Origin: Paenibacillus anaericanus | GTDB lineage: Bacteria; Bacillota; Bacilli; Paenibacillales; Paenibacillaceae | Direction: 5' to 3' | NCBI RefSeq assembly: GCF_003994475.1 | Contig: NZ_RZNY01000003.1 | Location: 124,001 to 188,000 of the forward strand | Length of the DNA: 64,000 nt | Part shown: positions 41,412 to 51,152 of the stretch, piece after piece | How the letters are laid out: each line of letters starts with the position of its first letter | Position numbering within the stretch: the first letter of the stretch is position 1 | Program-made: the position numbers and the translations under genes | The notes under the pieces: model-generated | What the model was told of the DNA's origin: nothing | Seen by the model: only the letters and a program-made list of their open reading frames with translations | The model's database searches: none

Positions 41412-43319
41412 TTAAGACGGTTTGACCTTCTTGCCATAAGTAAACTGATGCTCGCTACGGAACTTCTTGATCTCACGAACGACGGATTCCGCCGTCAAAC
41501 CAACTTCATCCAATTGTTCCTTTATCGAGCCATGTTCTATAAAGCGATCTGGAATTCCAAGTAGTGAGACGTCCACGCCGGAAATTCCTTGCTCCGCATA
41601 AAATTCTAACACTGCACTCCCCAAGCTACCTGCTTGCGAAGCTTCTTCCAGCACCACCATCTTGTTGCCCTCGCGAGCTAAATTAAGCAGCATGGTGTGA
41701 TCGAGAGGTTTGATGAAGCGAGCATTAACTACACTTGCCGATACACCTTCACGTTTCAGAATTTCCGCTGCTTCTTCCGCCACCTGTACCATCGGTCCAA
41801 CAGCTATAATGGCAAATCCTTCGCCTTCACGTACCTTCTCCCAGCTTCCGATCGGAATAGGGGTAAGGACCTCATCCAGAGGTACTCCAGGTACATTAAT
41901 ACGTGGATATCTATAAGCAATCGGTCCATCATTATACTCAAGCGCCGTCTTCATCATATGGCGTAGCTCATTCTCATCCTTAGGCATCATCAATACGATA
42001 TTCGGTATATGGCGCATAAATGCAATATCATAAACACCATGATGAGTTTCCCCATCGGCGCCTACAAAGCCTGCTCGGTCAATAGCAAACATAACATTGG
42101 CATTATGACGGCAAATATCATGGACAATTTGGTCGTATGCTCTTTGCATAAAAGTCGAGTAGACGGCATAGACCGGTTTCATCCCTTCCATAGCCATTGC
42201 CGCACACATCGTTGCCGCATGCTGTTCAGCAATACCAACATCGATCATCCGATCAGGGAATCGTTCGGCGAATTTAACTAAGCCCGAACCACCTGGCATT
42301 GCTGGTGTAACTGCAACAATACGCTTATCCTGCTCGGCAAGTTCAATTAGTGTCTTTCCAAACACTTCGGTATACATAGGATTGCCTACCGCTTTCAACA
42401 CTTGTCCTGACTCAATTTTGTATGGTGAAATCCCATGCCATTTATGTGAATCCTCTTCCGCCGGAGAATATCCTTTCCCTTTAGTGGTCAATACATGCAC
42501 CAACACTGGACCGCCAACATTATTCGCCTGTTTAAAAGCTTCAATTAATCCATGTATATCATGTCCATCGACAGGTCCCAGATACTTAAAACCTAGTTCC
42601 TCAAACAGAACACCCGATACCACCATATATTTCAAACTGTCCTTCAAACGTTCGGCTGTCTTGGCTAACTTACCTCCAATGGCCGGGATTTTCTTCAATA
42701 ACTGCTCAATTTCATCTTTGGCGCGCAAATAATTTTTGTCAGAGCGAATTTTCGATAAATAATTATGCATCGCCCCTACATTTGGAGCTATCGACATCTC
42801 ATTGTCATTCAAAATAACCATAAGGTCTTTCTTCTCATGACCTATATGATTCAATGCTTCAAATGCCATCCCACCAGTTAGAGATCCATCGCCAATAATT
42901 GCAACTACTTTATTATTCTCGCCCTTGAGATCGCGAGCTAATGCCATCCCCATTGCTGCTGAAAGCGAAGTGCTGCTATGACCTGCTTCCCATACATCAT
43001 GTTCACTTTCACACCGCTTAACAAAACCACACATACCATTATGCTTCCGTAGTGTGTCGAACTTATCCATTCTTCCCGTCAATATTTTATGCACATAAGC
43101 CTGATGACCCACGTCAAAAATAAATTTATCCACCGGACTGTTATAGCAATAATGTAGTGCAATCGTTAATTCTACTACCCCTAAATTAGAGGCAAGATGT
43201 CCACCCGTTACCGAGAGCTTCTCAATTAGAAACTGCCGGATTTCCGAAGAAAGAACCGTTAATTGCTCAACCGAATATTTCTTTAAATCATTAGGTTCAT
43301 TAATTTTCGAAAGCAGCAT
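41412..43319 (-). CDS. dxs: 1-deoxy-D-xylulose-5-phosphate synthase
   Basis: This 635-residue thiamine-pyrophosphate enzyme condenses pyruvate and glyceraldehyde 3-phosphate, the entry step of the MEP isoprenoid pathway. The N-terminal [21 protein letters not shown], the cofactor motif [16 protein letters not shown] (about 145-160) and the transketolase-like [18 protein letters not shown] (about 420) are clear. It lies just downstream of the ispA-xseB-xseA-folD genes and supplies the five-carbon units used by IspA. ATG 43319 has GCGGGGAA upstream. Confidence 0.97.
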   Translation of the reverse strand: MLLSKINEPNDLKKYSVEQLTVLSSEIRQFLIEKLSVTGGHLASNLGVVELTIALHYCYNSPVDKFIFDVGHQAYVHKILTGRMDKFDTLRKHNGMCGFVKRCESEHDVWEAGHSSTSLSAAMGMALARDLKGENNKVVAIIGDGSLTGGMAFEALNHIGHEKKDLMVILNDNEMSIAPNVGAMHNYLSKIRSDKNYLRAKDEIEQLLKKIPAIGGKLAKTAERLKDSLKYMVVSGVLFEELGFKYLGPVDGHDIHGLIEAFKQANNVGGPVLVHVLTTKGKGYSPAEEDSHKWHGISPYKIESGQVLKAVGNPMYTEVFGKTLIELAEQDKRIVAVTPAMPGGSGLVKFAERFPDRMIDVGIAEQHAATMCAAMAMEGMKPVYAVYSTFMQRAYDQIVHDICRHNANVMFAIDRAGFVGADGETHHGVYDIAFMRHIPNIVLMMPKDENELRHMMKTALEYNDGPIAYRYPRINVPGVPLDEVLTPIPIGSWEKVREGEGFAIIAVGPMVQVAEEAAEILKREGVSASVVNARFIKPLDHTMLLNLAREGNKMVVLEEASQAGSLGSAVLEFYAEQGISGVDVSLLGIPDRFIEHGSIKEQLDEVGLTAESVVREIKKFRSEHQFTYGKKVKPS

Positions 43320-43409
43320 ACGAGTTCCCCGCTTTCCTTAAAAGTTGTCTCGCGTAGTTAATAGCACTCATTATATCATATGAATAGCTGAATCGAAATC
43401 TTTGTGCGA

Positions 43410-44321
43410 TCAATGATCCCGCTCCATTAAATAATCTGCGATATCCAGCAGTTTCTCTGGATTCGGAATAAGACCACTCGTTATGGCTCCTTTTGCAGTA
43501 CGGGTCAATGCTTCCAATTCGGCACGCGAGTTGTCCAGACCGATAAAATACGGATATGTTACTTTCTGTTGCTTCACATCACTTTGGGTTTTCTTTCCCA
43601 ATTTCCCCTCATCGCCGATAAGGTCAAGGATATCGTCTTGAATCTGAAACGCAAGACCAATTGCCCGGCCAAACTGTTCCAGTGCAGCAAGCTGCTGTTC
43701 GGAAGCCCCAGCCACTCTTCCTCCCGCTTTCAAGGAGAACACGATAAGATCACCTGTTTTGTGCTGATGGATATAACGCAGTTGGTCCAGCTCAGTGAGA
43801 CCTTGCTCACCCTCCATATCAGCAACTTGACCACCTACCATACCCGCAGGTCCAGCGAACAAAGACAGCTCCTCCACAATCGCTAGTGCAGACTCTGCTG
43901 TAATTCCAAATTGCCGGCTTGTTTGAATAATACTATAAAAGGCATGTGTCAGAAGACCATCTCCAGCCAGGATTGCCATGGCTTCACCAAACACCTTATG
44001 ATTCGTTGGTTTACCACGCCGGAAATCATCGTTATCCATTGCGGGAAGATCATCATGAATCAACGAATAGGTATGAACCATTTCCACGGCGCAAGCGACG
44101 GGCAAAGCCGCTTCTCGGCTTCCGCCCAACGACTCCGCCGCAGCAATGACAAGGAGTGGCCGAAGTCGCTTGCCCCCCGCCATAAGCGAGTATTCCATCG
44201 ATTCCCTAAGGTTCGTAGGAACTTCCCACGAACCAGGTACGATATCTTGAAGAGAAGAAGTCACCAAACTGGAAACAGCTTCTATATAGTCGCGAATGGA
44301 CGATTTATCCAAGAGAATCAC
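43410..44321 (-). CDS. ispA: Polyprenyl synthetase (farnesyl diphosphate synthase type)
   Basis: This prenyltransferase makes short-chain isoprenoid diphosphates. The first aspartate-rich motif is HDDLPAMDNDDFRRG and the second FQIQDDILDLIGD, with AGGKRLRPLLV before them. The start is uncertain: GTG 44321 (303 residues, GAGGAG 4 nt upstream) or TTG 44312 (300 residues, 13 nt). An ATG-led frame to 44372 would overlap xseB far more and extends beyond the family start. It overlaps the xseB end by up to 17 nt. Confidence 0.92.
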   Translation of the reverse strand: MILLDKSSIRDYIEAVSSLVTSSLQDIVPGSWEVPTNLRESMEYSLMAGGKRLRPLLVIAAAESLGGSREAALPVACAVEMVHTYSLIHDDLPAMDNDDFRRGKPTNHKVFGEAMAILAGDGLLTHAFYSIIQTSRQFGITAESALAIVEELSLFAGPAGMVGGQVADMEGEQGLTELDQLRYIHQHKTGDLIVFSLKAGGRVAGASEQQLAALEQFGRAIGLAFQIQDDILDLIGDEGKLGKKTQSDVKQQKVTYPYFIGLDNSRAELEALTRTAKGAITSGLIPNPEKLLDIADYLMERDH

Positions 44322-44562
44322 CGCTCTCCTCACTTTGTGGAGCAAAAGGTTTTTTCTCAATGTCTCCGTCATTCTCTACGATCATTTCGATTTTGCGTTC
44401 CACTTGAGCCAGCTTCTGGCTGCAAAGCTGCGAAAGCTGCATCCCCTTCTGAAACAGATCAATTGCTTTCTCAAGGGGAACATCCCCATTCTCCAATTGC
44501 GACACGACATCTTCCAATTGATTCATGGCATCCTCAAAATTAATTTGCTTCTCCTGTTTCAT
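44305..44562 (-). CDS. xseB: Exodeoxyribonuclease VII small subunit
   Basis: This 85-residue helical subunit binds XseA to form exonuclease VII, which degrades single-stranded DNA from both ends. The typical FEDAMNQLEDVVSQLENGDVPLEKA (about 9-33) is followed by LFQKGMQLSQLC. The C-terminal 20 residues are a flexible acidic tail. ATG 44562 has GGGGAGGAG upstream and overlaps xseA by 23 nt. Confidence 0.95.
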   Translation of the reverse strand: MKQEKQINFEDAMNQLEDVVSQLENGDVPLEKAIDLFQKGMQLSQLCSQKLAQVERKIEMIVENDGDIEKKPFAPQSEESGDSLG

Positions 44563-45913
44563 GATCGTCTCCTCCCCGCTTCATACCCCATACTTGGCAA
44601 TCCAGCTCGCCGTCAGTCACTTTTACCTTCACCCGATCACCAAGCTCCACATCATTTAGTGATTTAATTAAAGACTTCCCTTGTTCGTCATATACGAGGC
44701 TATATCCCCGTGCCATAACCTTCAACGGACTGAGTGCATCCAATTGCCGGATGCCAGAGGTCAACTGCTGTGACTTCTCTCTAAACATTGCATTCATGGC
44801 CCCGCGAAGCTGACGCCCGGCTTCACTCTGTCTACGCTTAGCCATCTTTAGCGCATCCTGTGGATGATAACGCAGCAATCGCTCATTGAGGCGACCATGA
44901 GTCGAAATCGTGAGCTGAGTACGCGATTTCATCCTGCTCACTAAGCGAGATTGAAGCGTATCCAGCCGCACAGCATGCTGGAGTAAACTTCGCCGCGGCT
45001 GAAGCAGCGCTGGTGATCGCTGCAGACGCCGAAGTCGCTCACGCGCTTGTGACACTTGATGCTGCAAGGCACGCTGCAGCACTTGCTCACGCTGGTTCAG
45101 CTGCGCCTTCAGCTCGGCGACGTGAGGTACGGCAAGCTCCGCTGCAGCAGTTGGCGTAGCAGCGCGTAGATCCGCAACGAAATCGGCAATAGTAAAGTCT
45201 GTCTCATGGCCAACAGCCGAGATAATAGGAATTTCCGATTCGTAGATCGCACGTGCTACCGCCTCTTCATTAAACGCCCACAGTTCTTCTAAAGATCCGC
45301 CTCCACGGCCAATGATTAGGACATCAGCCTCATTCATATCGTTCAGCGTTTGAATCGCTCGAATGATCGATGGTGCTGCGCCTTTACCCTGTACCGACAC
45401 GGGATACAGAACAACCTCTGCTTGAGGATATCGACGTGAGAGCGTAGTTAAAATGTCGCGCACAGCCGCTCCGGTGGGGGACGTAACCACACCGATCACA
45501 CGGGGAAACCGTGGTATAGGTGATTTACGCTCTGGGGCAAACAGCCCTTCACGCTCCAGCTTTTGTTTTAATTGTTCAAAAGCTAGATACAAGCTCCCTA
45601 TTCCATCTGGCTGCATATGTGTCGCATAGAACTGATACTGTCCATCACGTTCGTACACCGACACATTGCCACGAGCAATTACACGAGCACCTTCCTTTGG
45701 TATAAAAGGTAGTCTCTGATTGTGCGAAGCAAACATAATACTTTTAACTCGGCTCTCAGCATCTTTCAAGGTGAAATACATATGTCCGCTAGAGTGATGC
45801 GTAAAGTTCGAAATTTCACCACGTATCCAAACTTCCGACAGCAGCGTATCCGACTCCAGCTTCATCCGGATATACCGGTTCAATTCCTTGATGGAATAAA
45901 TTCGCTGCTCCAT
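44540..45913 (-). CDS. xseA: Exodeoxyribonuclease VII large subunit
   Basis: This 457-residue catalytic subunit has an N-terminal OB-fold (about 5-100, VWIRGEISNFTHHSSGHMYF) and a catalytic core. The core carries GVVTSPTGAAVRDI near 140, IIGRGGGSLEELWAFNEE near 191 and SAVGHETDFTIAD near 220. A long basic coiled-coil region (about 265-380) leads to the C-terminal GYSLVYDEQGK. ATG 45913 has GGGGAGGG about 9 nt upstream. It lies between folD and xseB. Confidence 0.96.
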   Translation of the reverse strand: MEQRIYSIKELNRYIRMKLESDTLLSEVWIRGEISNFTHHSSGHMYFTLKDAESRVKSIMFASHNQRLPFIPKEGARVIARGNVSVYERDGQYQFYATHMQPDGIGSLYLAFEQLKQKLEREGLFAPERKSPIPRFPRVIGVVTSPTGAAVRDILTTLSRRYPQAEVVLYPVSVQGKGAAPSIIRAIQTLNDMNEADVLIIGRGGGSLEELWAFNEEAVARAIYESEIPIISAVGHETDFTIADFVADLRAATPTAAAELAVPHVAELKAQLNQREQVLQRALQHQVSQARERLRRLQRSPALLQPRRSLLQHAVRLDTLQSRLVSRMKSRTQLTISTHGRLNERLLRYHPQDALKMAKRRQSEAGRQLRGAMNAMFREKSQQLTSGIRQLDALSPLKVMARGYSLVYDEQGKSLIKSLNDVELGDRVKVKVTDGELDCQVWGMKRGGDDHETGEAN

Positions 45914-45934
45914 AGGCGCTGCCCTCCCCAGATA

Positions 45935-46792
45935 TTACGCTAGACCTTTTAGTCTCTTAGCCGCAAGTACTGTATTCATCATTAGCATTGTGATCGTCAT
46001 TGGGCCTACACCGCCTGGGACAGGTGTAATCGGACCGGAGATTTCTTTTACACTCTCAAAATCTACATCTCCAGCCAATTTTCCATTATCCAAACGGTTC
46101 ATACCTACATCAATAACTACTGCACCTGGTTTTACGAAAGAAGCATCAACAAAGTTTGCGCGACCAATAGCCACAACAAGAATGTCCGCCTGCTTAGTCA
46201 ATTCCTTCATATTTGCCGTTCTGGAATGGCACATTGTTACGGTTGCATTCTCCCGTTGTAACAGAAGTGATACAGGTTTACCTACGATATTGCTACGTCC
46301 GATCACTACCGCATGTTTGCCAGAAATATCAATTCCTGCCCGTTTGATCAATTCAATCACTCCAGCAGGTGTACAAGGCAACAAACTATCGTCACCGATC
46401 ATGAGATTGCCTACATTTACAGGATGAAATCCATCAACGTCTTTCTTCACTGAAATCGCATCAATAACAGACTTTTCGTGAATGTGTTGTGGTAAAGGAA
46501 GCTGTACGAGGATACCATGAATGCTATCCTGGTGATTTAACTTGTCCACTAAGACTAAGAGATCCTCCTCAGAAGTGGACGCTGGAAGACGGTGAACTTC
46601 CGAATAAAAGCCGAGATCCTGACATGCCTTTTCTTTATTACGCACATAAACCTGCGAAGCTGGGTCTTCTCCGACAAGAACGACCGCAAGGCCGGGTGTT
46701 AATCCCTGGCTTAACAATTGTTCAACCTCTTTGCGGAGTCCTCCGCGTATTTCCTCAGAAATTTGTTTCCCACTAATAAGTTGTGCAGTCAT
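45935..46792 (-). CDS. folD: Methylenetetrahydrofolate dehydrogenase/cyclohydrolase
   Basis: This 285-residue bifunctional enzyme interconverts methylene-, methenyl- and formyl-tetrahydrofolate with NADP. The catalytic lysine region is [17 protein letters not shown] (about 47-63). [10 protein letters not shown] near 93 and the nucleotide motif [17 protein letters not shown] near 160 follow, and [10 protein letters not shown] near 258 closes the family pattern. It follows nusB by 47 nt and is followed by xseA after 21 nt. Confidence 0.97.
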   Translation of the reverse strand: MTAQLISGKQISEEIRGGLRKEVEQLLSQGLTPGLAVVLVGEDPASQVYVRNKEKACQDLGFYSEVHRLPASTSEEDLLVLVDKLNHQDSIHGILVQLPLPQHIHEKSVIDAISVKKDVDGFHPVNVGNLMIGDDSLLPCTPAGVIELIKRAGIDISGKHAVVIGRSNIVGKPVSLLLQRENATVTMCHSRTANMKELTKQADILVVAIGRANFVDASFVKPGAVVIDVGMNRLDNGKLAGDVDFESVKEISGPITPVPGGVGPMTITMLMMNTVLAAKRLKGLA

Positions 46793-46839
46793 GTCACTCT
46801 CTCCCCTTTACCCCAATTTATCTTTACAACTTGCAGACA

Positions 46840-47289
46840 TTAATTTTTACTTTTGATTTCATCCACTTCATGAATCATTTTTCCTAGAACGCCGTTTACG
46901 AATTTCCCGGAATCTTCCGTTCCAAAATGCTTCGCAAGGTCGATCGCTTCATTGATAACAACTTTGCTTGGAATATCATCACGGTAAATCATTTCATATG
47001 CAGCTAATCGAAGCACTTGTCGATCTACTTTGGATAAGCGACTGATATGCCACCCTTTCAAGTAGTCAACGAGGAGTTCATCGATCTCCACTTTACGTTC
47101 CCAAGTACCGTTTACAATTTCCAAGACAAATTCTTTAGTGGCATCCACATCGGACAAATCCACTTCACTTTCGTTTTCTCCTGCTGCTTCAGAAATTAAC
47201 ATGGTTACAGCTTCCTCAGCTTCTACTTCATTCATTTCCATTTGATACAGACTTTGTATGGCAATTTCTCTAGCTAGTCGTCGTTTCAT
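46840..47289 (-). CDS. nusB: Transcription antitermination protein NusB
   Basis: This 149-residue, all-helical RNA-binding protein works with NusE (S10) at boxA in rRNA antitermination. MKRRLAREIAIQSLYQMEMN is the RNA-binding N-terminus, and KVVINEAIDLAKHFGTEDSGKFVNGVLGKM (about 108-137) is the NusE-facing part. An acidic insert (about 35-52) is longer than in E. coli. The start has AAGGAGG upstream. The 373-nt upstream gap contains a tandem-hairpin structure that may be its leader. Confidence 0.96.
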   Translation of the reverse strand: MKRRLAREIAIQSLYQMEMNEVEAEEAVTMLISEAAGENESEVDLSDVDATKEFVLEIVNGTWERKVEIDELLVDYLKGWHISRLSKVDRQVLRLAAYEMIYRDDIPSKVVINEAIDLAKHFGTEDSGKFVNGVLGKMIHEVDEIKSKN

Positions 47290-47310
47290 GTGTTTCCTCC
47301 TTAAATGATT

Positions 47311-47490
47311 CTCATCCCACCCAACCCCTCACTTCCGTAAGGAAAGGCCCCAAGGGTTGACCACCTTTGGGACACCCGCTTAGGGAAGATTGGTTGGGAA
47401 GAGGCGCTCCTACCCGCTGTCCCCTGTGGGGATGCGCTATACTTTGGCGTTAAGAACGCTTTACCCCTTCGGGTACGTCTTACTTATGGC
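47311..47490. repeat. GC-rich tandem-hairpin region upstream of nusB
   Basis: This 180-bp stretch holds a series of palindromes. CCCAACC (47319-47325) pairs with GGTTGGG (47391-47397) and encloses TTCC/GGAA and CCCAAGG/CCTTTGGG hairpins. CCCCTGTGGGG, GCGTTAAGAACGC and TACCCCTTCGGGTA follow. It is richer in GC than its flanks and has no coding sense. It could be a structured leader RNA for nusB, an intergenic repeat or a degenerate element. The remaining 47491-47662 is AT-rich and shows nothing clear. Confidence 0.5.
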
Positions 47491-47662
47491 ACTCACTGAA
47501 CATTTTCTTCTTACCTTCATGATGATCCAAAACGATACGAATCATCACATTTTCTTATGGGTAATTCATTTCAAACAAAAAAATCCCTTGACACGCTCTC
47601 TCCACAAAAAATGGGCAAGATGAAATCGCAGCTCTTTTTCCGGAGAAAGCATATCACAGGAA

Positions 47663-47896
47663 TTATTTAAAGGGGCGCCATCGAGACTCCAACCATTCCC
47701 GAAGTTCCTTCCAAGGGAAAAGTGGACCTTGACCTACATCCTTGTGTTTGCCAACTGTATATCCAACAAACAACAATAGTGCGCAGAACAGCATATTCCA
47801 AAATCCGAAATACAGATAAATTAGGCAAAAAAACACGGCCGCCACTACACCTAATAGACGTCCCTTATAACTCTCCCACAATTGTCTCCAAAACAT
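47663..47896 (-). CDS. DUF2273 small membrane protein
   Basis: This 77-residue protein has two adjacent membrane segments (about 15-30 and 33-50) and a basic, tryptophan-rich C-terminus (WKELREWLESRW). Its length, hydrophobic pattern and location behind amaP match DUF2273, which accompanies AmaP and Asp23 in Firmicutes. The role is unknown but probably concerns the envelope-associated Asp23 complex. ATG 47896 is preferred; a GTG at 47908 sits on the AGGGG site. It follows amaP by 14 nt. Confidence 0.8.
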   Translation of the reverse strand: MFWRQLWESYKGRLLGVVAAVFFCLIYLYFGFWNMLFCALLLFVGYTVGKHKDVGQGPLFPWKELREWLESRWRPFK

Positions 47897-47910
47897 CGGG
47901 TTACTCACCC

Positions 47911-48450
47911 CTATTCAACCCGGTTTTTCACAGTAGTTGATTGGACAAGGTTGGCAATATACACCGAAACATAAGAAACGGGAATGCCAGTGATGTCCTC
48001 CACATGATCATGGACTTGTTTTTGCACTTCTTCGGTCAAAGCCGGTATAGAAGATTCTCCATCTACCATGGCTCGTACCATAACTTCCATACCTGCATCC
48101 GTAATTCGAATTCTTGTCTTAACCTCTCTGATTCCCCGAACACGAGAAGCAGCCTTATAAGCTAAGTTCTGAATCGTTTCCACAGAGATTTGAATATCTC
48201 CGTACTCGGTACGCTGATCAATCGATGGCAACGAGTTACGATCCCGTCGAACAGAAATATAGAAGAAACGGATACTTAAGAGGAACAACACTACGGCAAC
48301 TACCAACGTTACGATTAAGAGGTTTTTCTCTTCTGTGCTATTTAGTGATAATGGCACGACGTTCGTCAGCAGGAGGATGGCGATGACAGAAATGATTCCG
48401 ATACTTAAGCTGTAAATGAACAGCAAAAGTCTGTCCAAAATTTTGGCCAC
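47911..48450 (-). CDS. amaP: Asp23 membrane anchor protein AmaP
   Basis: This 179-residue protein has two N-terminal membrane helices (about 7-30 and 43-65) and a cytosolic Asp23-like domain (about 80-165, QISVETIQNLAYKAASRVRGI...). AmaP anchors Asp23 at the membrane in Staphylococcus and may form mixed polymers with it. The start is GTG 48450, with AAGGAGG 11 nt upstream. A terminator and a repeat-family-B fragment separate it from asp23, so it may also have its own promoter. Confidence 0.85.
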   Translation of the reverse strand: MAKILDRLLLFIYSLSIGIISVIAILLLTNVVPLSLNSTEEKNLLIVTLVVAVVLFLLSIRFFYISVRRDRNSLPSIDQRTEYGDIQISVETIQNLAYKAASRVRGIREVKTRIRITDAGMEVMVRAMVDGESSIPALTEEVQKQVHDHVEDITGIPVSYVSVYIANLVQSTTVKNRVE

Positions 48451-48475
48451 GACGGGTACAGCCTCCTTAAAATGT

Positions 48476-48510
48476 GAGTGATCAAAAAATGACTTTTTGA
48501 ACTACATCTA
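48476..48510 (-). repeat. Solo fragment related to repeat family B
   Basis: GAGTGATCAA followed by GACTTTTTGAACT and CTCTA-like sequence resembles the 37-bp terminal repeat at 21213 and 21395 over about 35 bp. It lies directly before the amaP ribosome binding site. Confidence 0.45.
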
Positions 48511-48534
48511 AAAGTTCTACTCTGAAAGTATAGT

Positions 48535-48560
48535 AAACCCCTGACGTAAGTCGGGGGTTT
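48535..48560 (-). terminator. Terminator between asp23 and amaP
   Basis: AAACCCC.GAC and GTC.GGGGTTT form an 11-bp stem (one wobble) with a 4-nt loop. The T-run is short, so it may be leaky. Confidence 0.55.
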
Positions 48561-48571
48561 ATCAATGCAAT

Positions 48572-48979
48572 TTATTTCACTCTGTGGGTCAACTCTACCT
48601 CTTCGACTCTCTCCACTGCCTTAAAGATTACATCGTGAATATGTACATTCACTTCAATCACAGTGAGACCAGTCATTGTTTCGATAGAACGTTTAACATT
48701 GCGTTGAATTTCGGTAGCTACTTCAGGAAGACGATGACCAAACTCCACAATAACAGAGACGTCAACAGCCGCTTCACGTTGGCCTACTTCCACCTTAACA
48801 CCCTTGGACAAATTCTTTCTTCCCAAGAGTTCAACAATACCTCCAGCGAATCCGCCACTCATTCCCGCGACACCTTTGACTTCAACTGTAGCAAGACCTG
48901 CAATGACTTCAATTACCTCAGGAGCAATTTGAATTTCACCAATATCTGTTCGTTCAAATTCGGTAGGCACTGTACTCAT
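48572..48979 (-). CDS. yqhY: Asp23/Gls24 family envelope stress response protein
   Basis: This 135-residue protein consists of one Asp23 domain: TDIGEIQIAPEVIEVIAGLATVEVKGVAGMSGG is the typical N-terminal half, and VNVHIHDVIF the C-terminal strand. B. subtilis YqhY sits in the same place, next to accC, and its loss disturbs acetyl-CoA carboxylase activity, so a link to fatty-acid synthesis is likely. The start is taken as ATG 48979, with GAGGTG 10 nt upstream; ATG 48988 is possible. It follows accC by 114 nt. Confidence 0.9.
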   Translation of the reverse strand: MSTVPTEFERTDIGEIQIAPEVIEVIAGLATVEVKGVAGMSGGFAGGIVELLGRKNLSKGVKVEVGQREAAVDVSVIVEFGHRLPEVATEIQRNVKRSIETMTGLTVIEVNVHIHDVIFKAVERVEEVELTHRVK

Positions 48980-49093
48980 TCTATTCATCCACCTCTCAAT
49001 AAGTATGACGTTGCCTCACATCGAAGAGACTAGCGCACTTATTATAAATACTATATCATTTCGGATTCATTATGACAAACAAAGAGACAATAT

Positions 49094-50437
49094 CTAAATC
49101 TCATTTTCTTCCAAAAATTTGATATCGAAATCACCCTTAATAAACGTAGGATGCTCCAACAATTTCTGATGAAAAGGGATCGTCGTATGAATACCTTCAA
49201 TCGCAAATTCAGATAAGGCACGTTTCATTTTGGCGATCGCAATCTCGCGTGTAGGACCCCAAACAATCAGTTTGGCAATCATAGAGTCGTAATAAGGAGA
49301 GATTGTATATCCTGGATAGGCTGCGCTATCTACACGGACTCCTGGTCCACCCGGTGCAAGATAAAAACCAATTTTCCCAGGAGAAGGCATAAAGTTCCGG
49401 AAAGGATCTTCCGCGTTAATCCGACACTCAATTGACCAACCGTTGATCTGTACTTCATCTTGCGTGAATGAGAGTGGATTCCCTTCAGCTACCGAAATCA
49501 TTTCCTGAATTAGATCGATTCCTGTCACCATTTCTGTAACGGGATGTTCCACCTGAATCCGTGTGTTCATCTCCATGAAGAAGAACTGACCATCTGGACT
49601 AAGCAAAAATTCAAGTGTTCCTGCGCCAGAATAATTCACGGCCAATGCTGCTCTAACAGCCGCTTCGCCCATTTCCTTACGTTTCTCAGGTGAGAGAACT
49701 GGGCAAGGTGCTTCTTCAACTAGCTTCTGCCGTCTACGCTGAACGGAACAATCGCGTTCACCCAAATAAGCAGCATTACCGTGCTTATCAGCAATAATTT
49801 GAATTTCTACATGCTTCATACCGGTCAAATATTTCTCCAGATACACGCCTGCATTACCGAAAGCCTTTTGAGCTTCTTGTTGTGCCGTTGTAATCTGTTG
49901 AATGAGCGAAGACTCGTCTTCGGCCAATCGAATTCCCTTCCCACCACCACCAGCAGTTGCCTTGATAATGACAGGATAACCAATATCTCTTGCAATAAGA
50001 ATGGCTTCTTCGAGATCTTCTACCACGCCGATGGAACCTGGAATAACAGGAACCTTCGCATCTCTCATGGTTTGCTTCGCCACGGCTTTGTCGCCCATTT
50101 TTGTAATGGCTTCCGGGGAAGGACCAATAAAAGTAATGTTGCATGAACCGCAGATTTCAGCGAAATCCGCATTCTCTGCAAGAAATCCATAACCCGGATG
50201 GATGGCATCACATTCAGTCAATGTTGCCACACTAATCAGGTTTGAAATATTCAAGTAACTGTCCTTAGACAGAGTTGGACCAATGCAATATGCTTCATCC
50301 GCAAGCCTGACATGTAGCGAATCCCTGTCCGCTTCCGAGTACACAGCCACGGTAGAAATACCAAGCTCGCGGCAAGCACGAATAATCCGAACTGCAATTT
50401 CCCCGCGGTTCGCAATCAATATTTTATGAAATTTCAC
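49094..50437 (-). CDS. accC: Biotin carboxylase of acetyl-CoA carboxylase
   Basis: This 447-residue ATP-grasp enzyme carboxylates the biotin on Acc[24 protein letters not shown] opens the protein, the glycine-rich ATP loop [14 protein letters not shown] is near 159-172, and [15 protein letters not shown] near 286 carries catalytic residues. It feeds malonyl-CoA synthesis together with AccAD, which are not in this window. It is 63 nt after accB. The start has a site of the AAGGAGG type upstream. Confidence 0.97.
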   Translation of the reverse strand: MKFHKILIANRGEIAVRIIRACRELGISTVAVYSEADRDSLHVRLADEAYCIGPTLSKDSYLNISNLISVATLTECDAIHPGYGFLAENADFAEICGSCNITFIGPSPEAITKMGDKAVAKQTMRDAKVPVIPGSIGVVEDLEEAILIARDIGYPVIIKATAGGGGKGIRLAEDESSLIQQITTAQQEAQKAFGNAGVYLEKYLTGMKHVEIQIIADKHGNAAYLGERDCSVQRRRQKLVEEAPCPVLSPEKRKEMGEAAVRAALAVNYSGAGTLEFLLSPDGQFFFMEMNTRIQVEHPVTEMVTGIDLIQEMISVAEGNPLSFTQDEVQINGWSIECRINAEDPFRNFMPSPGKIGFYLAPGGPGVRVDSAAYPGYTISPYYDSMIAKLIVWGPTREIAIAKMKRALSEFAIEGIHTTIPFHQKLLEHPTFIKGDFDIKFLEENEI

Positions 50438-50500
50438 TGTTTCGCATCCTCCTTGGAAAGCTAGATAAGCGCCATGATTTTGTAGACGCCTTCAGACCGA

Positions 50501-51004
50501 TCACTCCGGCTTCACCAGAAAGAGAGGCTGTCCGTATTCCACTAGTTGTCCGTTTTCTACCAAAACATCAATAATTGTACCCTTTACTTCAGCTTCGAGC
50601 TCATTCATTAGCTTCATCGCTTCGATAATGCAGACGGTTGTCTTGTCGCCGACCTTATCCCCAATATTAACAAATGGATTGGCATCCGGGGAAGAAGATC
50701 GGTAGAATGTACCGACCATCGGAGAAACAATCGTATGTAAGTTTGCATCCGGTACGCTTGGGCTTTGAGTCGTTGACTCTACAACTTGACCAACGTTGAT
50801 CGAATCAGCAGATACATGTGCTGGCACACCTGGATGCGAAGCCCCAGATAGAACAGACGGTTGAACGAGTATCCCCTCACTCTTACCAAATTTACGAATA
50901 CACAAACGAGCACCTTCGTTTTCAATTTCAAGTTCATGGAGAGTCGTTTTATCCATCAATTCAATCAATTCTTTAATTTCGTCTAATTTGAACATATTCT
51001 TCAT
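50501..51004 (-). CDS. accB: Biotin carboxyl carrier protein
   Basis: This 167-residue carrier has an N-terminal [25 protein letters not shown] segment, a proline/serine-rich linker (about 55-90) and a C-terminal biotinyl domain with the target lysine K131 in [11 protein letters not shown] 51004 has AAGGAG close by; the ATG three codons later is an alternative. The order spoIIIAH-accB-accC is the same as in B. subtilis. Confidence 0.95.
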   Translation of the reverse strand: MKNMFKLDEIKELIELMDKTTLHELEIENEGARLCIRKFGKSEGILVQPSVLSGASHPGVPAHVSADSINVGQVVESTTQSPSVPDANLHTIVSPMVGTFYRSSSPDANPFVNIGDKVGDKTTVCIIEAMKLMNELEAEVKGTIIDVLVENGQLVEYGQPLFLVKPE

Positions 51005-51086
51005 TTCACTCCTTCAGCTTTATCGGAAAGCCTGGGCCATTTATACCATAACTTTATGTATTATATCACAATCATTCAAAATGGAA

Positions 51087-51111
51087 AGAGCCCAAGATTG
51101 CCCTGGACTCT
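51087..51111 (-). terminator. Possible weak terminator after spoIIIAH
   Basis: AGAGTCCA pairs with TGGGCTCT (one G-U) on the minus strand. Only a broken T-run follows, so termination may be partial. Confidence 0.35.
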
Positions 51112-51152
51112 CCCAATATACTACCGTTAATAGCTTTTCAAGTGTATATAAG

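Noticed and set aside
45990..46427. 145-codon plus-strand ORF inside folD
   Set aside because: Pure antisense of a well-conserved folD; composition follows the codon positions of folD.
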